A stretch of 64,000 nt of DNA from Malassezia japonica (lineage: Eukaryota; Basidiomycota; Malasseziomycetes; Malasseziales; Malasseziaceae), in assembly GCF_029542785.1 (NCBI RefSeq), contig NC_083371.1, positions 744,001 to 808,000 of the forward strand, given 5' to 3'. Under the pieces are notes generated by a model. The model saw only the letters and a list, made by a program, of their open reading frames with translations. It did not search any database and had not been told where the DNA came from. Both the position numbers and the translations under genes were made by a program. Positions 39,729 through 50,206 of this stretch are shown here, piece by piece. Numbering within the stretch: the first letter of the stretch is position 1; each line of letters starts with the position of its first letter.

Positions 39729-41976
39729 ATGGCCTCGTCGTTGGGCCAGCGGACGCTGGTCACGTTCGTGCTCGATGTGTCGGAGCCGATGGGTACAAGT
39801 GATGGCGGGCGTTCGCGCCTCGACCGAAGTACGGCGTTTGCATCGCTGCGCGTACTGGAGATGGTAAGTCGCCCTACTCATGCAGATGTTGCGGGGCCTC
39901 GCGACGATCAAAGTGTGCCTCATAGCGTATGGTTCCGAACGTATGTCGCCCATCTCACGCAGGAACCAACAACATCGTGCGCCGCAACGGTGTAACCGAA
40001 GGATACGAAGGTGTAGATGAAGTGTGGCCGCCGTCGCGGCCGACGCTCGCGACGCTCGAAGTGCTCAGCGCGCTGCGTCCTGCGCGACGCGCGACGCGCT
40101 GTGACCGTACGTGTTTGAACTAATGCAGCCCTCGACGCGCTTATTGTTGCGATCGTATCCATGGTCGACAAGCAGCACGGCGAGCCGTCGCCGGCGTGGA
40201 CGCGCATTGTGTATCTCGTGACGCGCGCCGACGTCACGCTCAACACGGCCGACGTCGAGATGATCAAGGCGCGGCTCGCGCAAGAGTCCATCCAGCTGCG
40301 CGTGATGGGATTTGATTTCCCCGCGTCGCCGATGCAGGCGCCGAAGCTCGAGGCGCCGCCCACCGTGCCGTGGTTCAACGTGGGATTCTGGCGCACGATG
40401 CTTGACGGCCTTCCTCATGCGGCGTACGCGAGCGCCGAAGACGCCGAAGAGCAGGCGCTCCTTCCGAATACACAGCTCGCCAGGTCGGCGCCGACCAGTC
40501 TGCAGCTCACGTTTGGGCGTCCGGATGGCGACGAGGCGCACACGCTCTCGATTGCCGTGCAGCTCCTCAAGGCGACCGCGGTGCAGCGCCCCATGACCCA
40601 GCGCAAGGTGCTCAAGAAAGAGGACGGCGCGCCACAGGCAGTTGATGCACGCCGCGTCTACTACAAGGTCGCCGACGTACTCCATGCCGAGGACTTGGAC
40701 CAAGTCAAGCCGCTCCCTGACGAGAGCCACGCGTCGTTCCAGCGCGCCTTTAAGCTCGGCGCGTCGCTCGTGCCGATGCAACATGCGATGGAGGCGCCGC
40801 TCGAGACGCACCAAGGCCTCGAGGTGCTGCACTTTGTGCACGCCTCGACCTACCGTCGCGAGTTCCACCTTGGCGAGACGCACTACGTCATCGCGAATCC
40901 CAAGTCGCCGCGCGCGCAGATCGCGCTCTCGAGTCTGGTGCAGGCGGCGCTCGTCAAAGACGTGTATATCTTGTGCCGCCTCGTCTCGCGCGAGCACGCG
41001 GATCCGAAGCTGTGTGTCCTTGCGCCGCTGGTCGAGCAGGAGATGGACTGCTTCTGCATGACGCGCGTCCCTTTCCGCGAAGACGTGAAGCGCTTCGCCT
41101 TCCCTCCTCTGGACCGCGTGCCGACCAAGACCGGGAGCGAATTGACAGAGCACGCGACGATTCCCACCGCGGCGCAGCAGCAGGATATGGATGCGTTTGT
41201 CGACGCGATGGATCTCATGGACATGGACCCCGACGGGGACGCCGAGGGCTGGTACGCGCCCCAGCTCAGCTTCAATCCTGCGATCCACGGCGTGAAGAAC
41301 GCGGTCAAGTGGCGCTTCCTCGCACCGGACAAGACCGAGCTACCCGAGCTGCACCCCGTTCTGCGCCAGTTCCTCGCGACGCCGGACGACGCCGAGGCGC
41401 GCGCCCGTCCGGTGCGCGACGCGTGTGCGAATGCGTTTGCGCCGCCGCAGCGCGCCGCCCCGAAACGCGACGCGCCTTCCACGCCGAGCAAGAAGCCGCG
41501 CGCCGACTCGGACTCGGACGCGACGCCGGACGAAGACGCACCGGATGTCTCTACGGAATACGTGGCTGTGCCCGACGGACGCATACGCACCGCGCACGCC
41601 GTCGACGATTTCGAGGCGCTCGTGTACAGTACCGAGGCTGTGACGGAGACGTGCAATGCGATGCAGCAAGTGCTCTTTGCCCTTATTGCACAGAACCCAT
41701 CGGCCTCCCAATTTCCCGCCATCTGCCGCGCCTTGCATGCATACCGCGCGGCAGCGATGGAGCTCGAAGAGGCCGTGCCCTTTAACCGGTACGTCGCGCG
41801 GCTGACCCAGGTTTTTGCGCAAATGGAAGAAGCGCGTGCTCGCTATGGTCCCTGCGCTATGGGACGACGCACTCCAGCACCGCGAGGATCTCGGCCTGAT
41901 CACCCACGATCAGGACGCGGCACACCGCTCCGACGTCACGGCGCAGGACGCCGTGCGCTTTGTAGCCTCCACATAG
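39729..41976 (+). CDS. YKU80: Ku80 DNA end-binding protein, four 22-nt introns
   Basis: 719 residues from exons 39729-39863, 39886-39940, 39963-40106, 40129-41788 and 41811-41976. All four introns are exactly 22 nt. The joined N-terminus reads MASSLGQRTLVTFVLDVSEP then MG, the von Willebrand A-like start of Ku80, and continues IKVCLIAYGSERTNNI. The beta-barrel region includes VLHFVHASTYRREFHLGE. The C-terminus after the last intron (FLRKWKKRVLAMV) completes the Ku core; an Asp/Ser-rich linker precedes it. Ku80 with Ku70 binds DNA ends for non-homologous end joining and telomere protection. The stop codon is three bases before the APC4 ATG. Confidence 0.92.
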
Positions 41977-41979
41977 ACC

Positions 41980-44556
41980 ATGACGGAGCAGCGGCGCGTC
42001 GAGCTGCCCAAGACGGCGCAGCTGCTAGCGTCCGCATGCAATCCGTGCATGGACCTGATTGCGCTGCTGTGCCTGGATAGCGCACCGCCACTCGCGGCGG
42101 TCGGTCCACCGGGCCTGACGCCCGCGCAGCTTGCGATGCGCCAAAAGATGCTTGCTTTTCAGGCGCGTCGCCTCGGCGTGACGAACCCAGCGGCAGGCCG
42201 CCAGCAGCAGTCTGGCGCGCGCCGTGGGCCCCAGATCAAGCTGGCACTGTGGCGCTCGGGTGCCAAGAGCAACCAGGTCTGGGAGGTGGACGTCGTTCTT
42301 CCAAAACGCCTCTTTCCAGAGACGGACGCCAAGGACTTTGCCGAGACGGTGCGCGTCGCACAGGTTTGCTGGAGCCCAAACGGTACGTATTTTGGCTCAC
42401 ACAGGCGAACGACTGGCTGTGCGCTTGTTTGCGATGCGCACAGGCGCCACGTCCGTGCACGCCTCGGCCCTGCTCCTCTATTCCGTGTATGACGGCAGCG
42501 TCCTTTATACTCGCACGCTCCCTTATCAGCCGTCAGGCTCGGGCGGCTCGTGCAGCATGCAGTGGATACCTCTGGAGGTGAGTCGCGTGCCGTCGCAAGC
42601 GCTCGCGATGCTACAGGCGCTTGCGCCGCTCCCACCGGTCGAAGACGTCCAGGCGCAGCCGGCGCATGTACGCCCGATCCCTGGCGCACGCCATGCGGCT
42701 CCGGCCGTGCCGAAACCGAGCGCAGGCATCGCGCAAGGCGACGGAGTCCTTGCGCAGCTCCCTGCACTGGCGCATGCCGCCGACGATGCCGAGACCGTGC
42801 AAACGTCGCTTCTCTATGTCTTCGACGATACCGGCGCGCTGTCCGTCTTTTTGGACGGTACCGTGTGCCTTGGTACGTGCGGCGTGCTTGCCGATGCGGT
42901 GCTTGTGCACGCCGCACCGCGCCGTGCGGCAGTGCTCGGCACGTCGCTCGCGCAAGTGTCGTTGCCGCTGCACGGCGACCGCCTACTGGCCGTGCACCAC
43001 CTCGCTCAGCTGAGCACGGCACTGCAGCACGAGCTTGCACATGCAGCAGATGCCGTGCACTGTGCGTCACAGGCGTGGCGCACGCTCGCACGTCCCCGCG
43101 CCGCTGAATGGCATACGCATCTCGAGGACCTCGCCAAGCGGTACGCGGTCGACATTGGCCTCGAGCTCATGACGCTCGTCATGACCGGGCGCGCGGCGCC
43201 TGCATCCGAGCAGCTGCTGTTGCACAATCTAACGGAAGGCGTACGTTTTTCTACTTACACAGACGACGATTGCCATGGAGCAAGACGCACGCCGTGGCCT
43301 CAAGCTTATTCGGCGGTACGCTGGCACGACGCTTGTGCCGGCATGTGAGCACATGCTCATCTTGCTCCAGGAACTGCAAGGATGTGCACAGTGGCCCGAG
43401 CGCTTTGCGTCGTTCTTGGGCCAGGCCGATGTCGAGCTTGCGCAGCTCGTTGGCGACGTGCAGACATGCCATGCCGTTGCGATCGCTCTGCAAGAGCAGA
43501 CGGAGCGCGAGCTACTGGCCCTCGACGAGTTTTACAAGTGGTGGCGCATGGGTACGTCGCTGAACTCACGCAGAACAAGACCGGCAGGAGCGGCTCAAGT
43601 CCGAAGAGGCGCCGCATGTCATTACCTCGCACGACACGCTCACGGTGCTCGAGCTGCTGCGCCGCGGCTTTCTCTCGCCGGAGCTCGACGCGCTGCTTGG
43701 CGCGCCCGAGCCGCCGAAGCGCGATGCGGACATGTCGGCGGACGACTCGAACGTCGCGCCGCCGATCACCGACGTCGGCGAAGTCGTGTACAGCGCGCCG
43801 AGCGAGACCCCGCCGCCGAGCGCAGCCGCAGTGCGCGATACGATCGCGTGGCTGGAGAACGGCGCGCCCGACCGTCCGGCGGACGGCAACGTGTATGCCG
43901 TTCCCCAGCTCTTTTCCGAGCCCGAGTCGCGTTTTCACGGCCCACGCACGCTGCCTGGCGATGCACGGGCGCTTGCTGAGCGTTTCGAAGGCGTGAGTGC
44001 ACGCCTTGCGTCGCTCCTTTCCAACGCACTTGGTCAGACCCTCGAGCATGTGAGCAGCGCCGAGCATGCGCTTCCCCTCGGTGACGTGTTGTGCCGCGAT
44101 GATACCCTGTGCTCCCTGCCGCCCGACACGCCCCGCACGCAGCTGCACCCCCAGCTCGTGCGCAGCGACGGGCCGTATGCGGTGCTTTCCGACGCGGAGG
44201 CCAGCCGGCTGCATGTACTGCACACCGATGAAACCGAGGTACGTGTCGTGGACGTGGCGCTGCCGCCGTGGCGTGGTGCGGCGGTGCGCATGGTCGATGT
44301 AGCGTGGCTCCGGCCTGGGCACCTGCTTGTCCTCGGCACGACCGGCGCCTTTTTCCTCGGCGTGCTCGCGGTGGACGACCCTCATGCGTGGCGCGATGTG
44401 GTCCCACTAGCGTGGCACGACCTGACAAAAGAGCGCGAGGCGATCGAGCCGAGCCGCCTTGCGGTGCGCCGCGCGTCAGACACGCTTGCCGTGCTCGGAA
44501 GCGACCAGCGGACGCTTGCGCACTATGCGCTTCCTCTCCCGAGTGACGCGATGTAG
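41980..44556 (+). CDS. APC4: Anaphase-promoting complex subunit 4, three 22-nt introns
   Basis: 836 residues from exons 41980-42382, 42405-43240, 43263-43551 and 43574-44556, separated by three introns of exactly 22 nt. The N-terminal part fits the Apc4 WD40-like propeller (ACNPCMDLIALLCLD; CWSPNGERLAVRLF). The middle matches the Apc4 long helical domain: LTEG then TTIAMEQDARRGLKLIRRYA and LVPACEHMLILLQELQG. The C-terminal third looks like more propeller blades. Apc4 is a scaffold of the APC/C ubiquitin ligase that drives mitotic exit. It starts three bases after the YKU80 stop codon. Confidence 0.85.
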
Positions 44557-44570
44557 CTATACACCTATTT

Positions 44571-45602
44571 CTAGAGCTTCTCGGTGAGCTCCGGCACAGC
44601 CTCGTAGAGGTCGGCCACCAGGCCCAGGTCGGCCACCTGGAAGATGGGCGCCTCGGGGTCCTTGTTGATCGCGACGATCGTCTTGCTGTCCTTCATACCA
44701 GCCAGGTGCTGGATGGCACCGCTGATACCCACAGCAACGTACAGCTCAGGGGCAACGATCTTACCGGTCTGGCCGACCTGCAGCGCGTTGTCCGCGTAGC
44801 CGGCGTCGACGGCGGCACGCGAGGCACCGACGGCGGCCTTGAGCTTGTCGGCGAGCGGCTCAATGTACTTGGAGAAGCCCTCGGCGGACTTGAGCGCACG
44901 GCCACCCGACACGACGCGCGCGGCGGTGCCGAGGTCGGGGCGGGTCGACTCGTTGATCTTCTCCTCGAGGAACTTGGTGAGCTCCTCGGGGCTGCCGACG
45001 TCCACGTCCTCGACAGAGGCGCTGCCGCCCTCGGTCGAGGCGGCATCAAAGGCGGTGCCACGGACGGTCACCACCTTGATCTTGTCCGTGGACTTGACGG
45101 TAGCGAGCGCGTTACCGGCGTAGATAGGGCGGACAAAGGTGTCCTCGCCGTCGACCTGGATAATGTCCGAGATCTGCGAAGCGTCAATCAGCGCCGAAGC
45201 ACGGGGAATAACGTCACGGCCAATGGCGGTGTGACCAGCGACAAGGTGCGTGTAGCTGTTCGATTCGACGAGCGACTTGAGGAGGGGCGCAATGGGCTCC
45301 GAGAGCTGGTTGGCAAAGGCATCCGAGGAGCCGACAAGCACCTTGGCAAGGCCAGAGACCTTGGCAGCCTTCTCACCGACAGCCTTGGCGTCCTTCGAGC
45401 TGCCGAGGACGATGCCGTGGATGTCACCACCGAGCTTCGTCGCGGCGGTCAGCGCCGAGAGCGAGGCCGGGTTGATCTCGCCATTCTTGTGCTCGAGGTA
45501 CACAAGCGTGTTAGCAAGACGCGACGAAGAAGTAGCAAACGTGCGCAGCGAAGTGCGGGGGAGACCCTGCAGGGTCAGACGCGAGGCACGGGCAGCAAGC
45601 AT
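44571..45602 (-). CDS. ETFA: Electron transfer flavoprotein alpha subunit, mitochondrial
   Basis: 343 residues from the ATG at 45602. The N-terminus [20 protein letters not shown] is a clear mitochondrial presequence. The FAD-binding C-terminal domain is intact: [33 protein letters not shown] and [20 protein letters not shown]. The protein (yeast Aim45) accepts electrons from acyl-CoA and amino-acid dehydrogenases and passes them to the ETF-ubiquinone oxidoreductase. CACGTGAC lies about 65 bp upstream. Confidence 0.96.
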   Translation of the reverse strand: MLAARASRLTLQGLPRTSLRTFATSSSRLANTLVYLEHKNGEINPASLSALTAATKLGGDIHGIVLGSSKDAKAVGEKAAKVSGLAKVLVGSSDAFANQLSEPIAPLLKSLVESNSYTHLVAGHTAIGRDVIPRASALIDASQISDIIQVDGEDTFVRPIYAGNALATVKSTDKIKVVTVRGTAFDAASTEGGSASVEDVDVGSPEELTKFLEEKINESTRPDLGTAARVVSGGRALKSAEGFSKYIEPLADKLKAAVGASRAAVDAGYADNALQVGQTGKIVAPELYVAVGISGAIQHLAGMKDSKTIVAINKDPEAPIFQVADLGLVADLYEAVPELTEKL

Positions 45603-45717
45603 GGTGGCAGTTCTAGAACACGACCCTGGCCATCCCCCGGGCGCTTGCGGAGACGATCGGACCGGGACTACACGTGACCTATGCATGAAATCGATCGCGC
45701 ACAGACCAACCACGTGG

Positions 45718-47600
45718 CTAGCGGCGGGGCTTGCCGGCGCGGCGCGCGGTGCTCAGCTTGTGCGAGGCGAAGCGCAGCGCCGGCTGCGCGTTCTCCGACT
45801 GCGAGCGGGAGAGCGGGCGCGCGGAGGGTGCGGTGGAGGAGGAATGGCTCCGGGTGCGCTGCATGCGTGCCGCGGCACGATCCGCGGCTTTCTTGGCCTG
45901 CGTCGCTGCCTCGACGTGGTGCGTGTGCGTGTGCCAGGAATGGCGCGCCCTGTGTGCTTCCAGCGGGTCTTTAGATGCGTCGCAAGGCGCGCACAGGCCA
46001 AGCGCCGCTTGCTGGACGTCGCCTTGGATCCACACGTCAAACGTCCCGCTCCACTCGCGCGCGGCCGCGGGGAAGTCGTAGTTCAGATAGACGGTACGGA
46101 TCGGCGACGTGACGCTGTCGTCGGCAGCGCCATCGCGCGCACGGCACGCCTTGGCAAACTCGCGCACGATACGTTTCGTGCCGGGGACCTTGAGACTCGT
46201 ACCCGCGACAATGAGCAGGTCCGGCGGCAATGGCTTCAGGCGCGTTTTCGGCTTTTGCACCACGGGCGGCGGAGCCTGCGCCGCGGGCTCGGGCTTCGGC
46301 GGCGCATCCACGGAGGGCTGCGGCGCAGGGCTTGCTTTCTCGTCCTTGGGCGCCTCGGCACTCGGCGCATCGTCGAAAAAGGCTCCGCCCAGTACCGAGT
46401 CCGCACTGAGCTCGTCGGCGTTCATGGAGAGGTCGCCCACCTCTTCGTCTTCCTCCTTGAGCGCGGGCTGCACCGGAGCCGCGAGACTCTGCGTACGCAG
46501 TGCCATAGCCTGCTCTCTCCGGACACGCGCGCGCTCTTCCGAGGGCGTCTCGGGCACCATGGGCTCATTGGGATCGCGCAGGCCCAGGAGATCGCGCTCG
46601 ACGCACGCTCCGACGCGCTCCGCCGTGTCGTTTTCGCCATTGTACAAGACCACATCGACCTTCATGCGGCCCACGCCCCGTGACCGCAGGCCGGCCGCGG
46701 TGCGCAGATCGTCCGCTGCCTCGCACTGCTCGCACCACACCGGCAGGCCGGCGCGCATCTGCTCCAGCGCAGTCTGCGCCTTTTGCGTCTCAGTACCAAG
46801 CGGCAGCGTATAAGAGCACAGCGCGCAGCTCAGCGTCGAGAGGCTGCCGTGCAGAGGGATCGCACGCGGAAACAGAGGCTTGACCTTTTCCTGCGTGCCT
46901 GAGACGCCCATAAGGACCGAGTCGGACTGTGAGCGTGCAAACGCCTTGCTGCGCTGCGGCATGCGTTTCCGCTTCCCGGCCGCCTCTGCCTCGTGATCCT
47001 CGTCGTGGAACCCAAAGCTGAGCCCTGCCTTGGCCTCGAGCCCGTCGATGTTTTGCGTATAGACGCGCTGCAGGCGCCCTTCCTCGTCAAGGCGCTTTAG
47101 CAGGCGGTGGAAGAGCGTCGGCTGCGCGGCATCGGCCATATCCTTGAGCTCGGCCATCATGGTATAGAAGAGCGCGGTAGAACTTTCCGACTAGGTCAGC
47201 GTCGTAACATACATTAAACAAACGTGCGTCAAACAAGTCCTTGCCACTCGAGAGGCCTGCATCAGGATACCGCTCCTTGAGCTTGGTAAACAGCCCGGAC
47301 GCCGAGCGAAAGTCGGGGATATTCGCAGGCGACGAGACCGAGATGCCCGCACCTGTGTCAGCCTCAGCACATACCGCATACGACCGCGATGCGGCGCGCC
47401 TGGCGGGTCGCGAGGTAAACACGCCCCAGGTCGAGCTCGACCTCGTGCGACACGCGCGCATACGCCGGCAGATGAATATCCGGCGGTGGCTCGCATGTCA
47501 AATTCTTCTCTGTGTGCGTCTTTTCCGCTTTGTGCGCTTGTGACGGGCCCGCAGTACGCGCAGGCGCCTCGCCTTGCGCCGGAAGACGCACGACCAGCAT
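45718..47600 (-). CDS. HST3/HST4-type NAD-dependent sirtuin, two 22-nt introns
   Basis: 612 residues from exons 47375-47600, 47213-47352 and 45718-47190. Intron removal (22 nt each at 47353-47374 and 47191-47212) joins RRIAVVC to GGAGISVSSPANIPDFRS and DARLFN to SESSTALFYTMMAEL. Sirtuin motifs: GAGIS, TQNIDGLE, IPLHGSL with the catalytic His, zinc ligands CALC and CEQC, and GTSLKVPGTK. Between the second zinc pair region and GTS there is an acidic, low-complexity insertion of roughly 100 residues. The group deacetylates histone H3 Lys56 in yeasts. The C-terminus is basic and Ser-rich. It is divergent from the SelW-like gene. Confidence 0.9.
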
Positions 47601-47686
47601 GCTCTGTTGTTTCCTCCACGCGCAGCGCTCGCCTCCACGTTCGTTAACACGTGACCTACGTGGAGCGTGCACGACTCTGCACCACC

Positions 47687-48736
47687 ATGGCGAGCAAGCA
47701 ACTGCCCGCGCTCCCGACGCAGCCCTCGGCGAACCACCCGTACCGTGCGTCGATGGCTCCGTCGTTGCCTCCGGTAGAGCTTTCGCCGCCGTTTCCACAG
47801 ACGGCGCCGCACGGCTTTAGCGCGTCGGAGAACGACGTATCCCTGGTCCGTCCTCCTGGCGCGCCGGCCGGCCAGCACGCACCGACGTCACGGGCGGTTC
47901 CCTACCTCGGCAAGAGCTTCTATCTTGCACCGCGTGCGCATTTTGGCAGTGAGCGTGCGGACGAAGTGATTCGGCCCGAGCCCGCTCGACCGAATGTGCG
48001 CTCGACGTGGGCGGGCGGCCGCCCAGCGCACGGCGCTCCGGCGCCGTTCCTGGTGGGCCAAGGCGCGCCGGTGCGCGCGCAGGTCGCGCCGCCAACCACG
48101 CAGCCGCTCACGACCGGAGGCGTGCCGACTTCGCCCAAGATGCGCGTTCCTGTGCCGCCAGTGCCCGCGGCGCCTGTGGCTCCTGCCGCGGCGCCTGCCT
48201 CGTCTCCTGCGCCGCCCGCCACTGCGCGTGCACCGGTCGCCGTCCGGGCGGCCGCCCCGGTCGCGGCTGCAACCGCCGATCCCTGCGATGTGGACCATGC
48301 GGCAGTGGAACCGCCTATCTCCGCCGTGGCTGCTACGGGCCTCGTGCAGCCGTGCGTAATGATCGAGGTATGTGATCTGTATTTACGCTAGTATTGCGAC
48401 CGCTGTCGCTGGCAGCATCGCGCCACTTGGCTGCAAACCGAGCTGTTCCTTACCTTTTCGCAGAAGGATGCGATGGATGGATCGAGCTCGCGTGCGTCAG
48501 GCGGCGGGTACCTGGCCAGCACCATGCTAATTCCACGTGCTGCGCCCGAGACCGCAGGCCGCTTTCGTGTGTGGCTGGCGATGCACCCCCATGGTGCAGC
48601 GAAGGGCGAGGTATCGGCGCTGCACCTCTTGTGGGACCGCAAAGAACGTGGCGGATTTCCCGAGCTTCCCGAGCTCAAGCGACTGGTTCGCGACAAGATT
48701 GCGCCGGAGCAGTCGCTGGGCCATTCGGAGAAGTAG
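47687..48736 (+). CDS. SelW/Rdx-type thioredoxin-like protein with long N-terminal extension
   Basis: 341 residues from exons 47687-48367 and 48392-48736. The intron is 24 nt (GTATGT donor, CTAG end). The last 117 residues form an Rdx (selenoprotein W/T-like) domain: MIEYCDRCRWQHRATWLQTE, then LLWDRKERGGFPELPELKRL and a conserved LGHS end. The redox motif is CDRC, with Cys where animal proteins carry selenocysteine. The first 225 residues are Pro/Ala-rich and disordered, unlike the usual 90-170-residue family members. The product may be a redox adaptor; the function is unknown. Divergent from the sirtuin gene over 86 bp with three CTCCAC/GTGGAG hexamers and a CACGTGAC. Confidence 0.85.
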
Positions 48737-48752
48737 GTATAATATAGGTGGA

Positions 48753-49800
48753 TCACAGTACAACACACGCGAACACAGCCGCGGCCGTCATGGCAGCCAT
48801 GAGCGGCATCGGCGTCGTGAGCGCGAAAGCGCTGCTTGGGCGGACGAGACTGTGTGAGCATAGGTGACGTACTGTCCGTTTCCGTGGTTGCGCAGGATCG
48901 TGTGCACGTACAGCACCGCGACACGGCCGTCGATCGCCGTACCGTTGGGCGGCGCCACCTCGGGATGGTTGATCCCGTCGGAAGTCGCATTGAGCAGGCG
49001 GCCTGCTTCGACCCACTGGACGGTGGCGCTGTACTTGTTGCCCTCCCACTCAATCCCTTCTTTTCTCGTAGCAATGTCCACGATGTTGTCACGGCCATTG
49101 TTGTATCCGTTCGGGGAGATTGTGTGCGCCTTGTCGAGGCCTTCCTCGTACGAGCTCGCAAGAAAGACGGCAGTGCCGGCCCGGCCGGTATTCTGGATGA
49201 ACCAGCGGAAATGGTTTCCGCCCTCGATCGTCTCACGACATGTGCCGACCGACGGCAGCCCATAGTTCCAGCGCAGCACACCGTTGTTGCCCGACATGGA
49301 TCCTTGCTGGACGTGTGGGTTCTCGGCGCCGAGGTTGGCGTACATGAAGCCCTCATCGTCGCCCTGGCCGAGGCACGACACACCAAAGCCAAGTGCCGTC
49401 GCCCACACCAGGAAGCCTTCAGGCTCGAGCACGTCGGGCGACGACATACTCGACAAGATCACATTCATCGGCTCGCCAAACGGATCCTTGACATTGAAGC
49501 GCTGGGTGAGTAGTGGATACATACGGCAAGCATCTCGCCGTGCGAGTCCAGCGGGTCCACAAAGCCCTTGGGAAGCGGCGGCAGTGTCGCTGTCGCCGTC
49601 GTATTCGTGCTATTTCCACTCGCGGTGGCCGTAACGTTTCCCGAGGCGGTGGCATTGCCGGCACTGGTCGCGTTCGCCGAACCCGCGCTCGAGCTGGATC
49701 CCGACGAGCTTCCAGAGGATGCGGACGAACTCGGACTTTGCGCAATTACGCCCTGGCAAACAGCCAGGAGAAGCAGGCCCAAGATGCGCCTTACTCGCAT
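48753..49800 (-). CDS. Secreted, probably GPI-anchored protein of unknown function, two 23-nt introns
   Basis: 333 residues from exons 49525-49800, 48873-49501 and 48753-48849. Introns are 23 nt each. The N-terminus MRVRRILGLLLLAVCQGVIA is a signal peptide followed by a Ser/Thr/Asn-rich stalk full of N-glycosylation sites. The body (FNVKDPFGEPMNVILSS, GGNHFRWFIQNTGRAGTAVF) resembles a fungal secreted-protein family without known activity. If the second intron is spliced, the end becomes a Ser/Ala stretch plus a hydrophobic tail (MAAMTAAAVFACVVL), a classic GPI-attachment signal; unspliced, it would end in a basic tail. I prefer the spliced form. Likely a cell-surface protein. Confidence 0.78.
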
Positions 49801-50206
49801 CGCGTAAAAGCTCAGTGGGTGTGCCTGGCGCAGTGTCACGCGCGATAGGGTGCCGCGTGGGTTTGCCAAGCAACGTGGCGGTGTAGGTGCGTCGCTCTCC
49901 AGATTGAGTGCAGCCAATCGGAATTTTTTTTTGTACGCATAAAGAACCCTCTCGCTGCAGCTGCATGCATTTCGAAAAAATTTGGGCACCTAGCGGGGAT
50001 CTTCATAGTGATTTCGTTCGTGTGTGCTATCAGAGTGCTCGTGCGCAGGCTTGGCATTATCGCTTGGCGCGAAATGCATGCAGCATCCCGAAACTTGCAT
50101 CACACCATCTCAGCTCGGACGGCCCTGTAAATTATAAAATGTGAGCAAAATTCCGCTAGGGTCCTCCCTAGTGCTACGCCCCCCCCGTTGCGAAGCGCAA
50201 GAGTAT
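49801..50206. other. Divergent promoter region between the secreted protein and the ENA-type ATPase
   Basis: 406 bp with no supported gene. It holds a poly(dT) run near 49924-49932, a TATAAA at 50133-50138 that would serve the ATPase, and a run of C at about 50180-50186 just before the ATPase start. No RNA gene recognised. Confidence 0.55.
50133..50138 (+). promoter_or_regulatory. TATA box of the ENA-type ATPase gene
   Basis: TATAAA, 69 bp upstream of the ATPase ATG. TATA elements fit a stress-regulated gene such as a sodium pump; regulation is inferred. Confidence 0.45.

Noticed and set aside
39729..41976. Apparent frameshifts that made Ku80 look like a pseudogene
   Set aside because: Four 22-nt introns restore one continuous, conserved reading frame.
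41980..44556. Apparent frameshifts in APC4
   Set aside because: Three 22-nt introns at 42383, 43241 and 43552 explain them all.
45277..46683. Plus-strand ORF of 468 codons across ETFA and the sirtuin
   Set aside because: Arg-rich antisense shadow that spans the spacer of two real genes.
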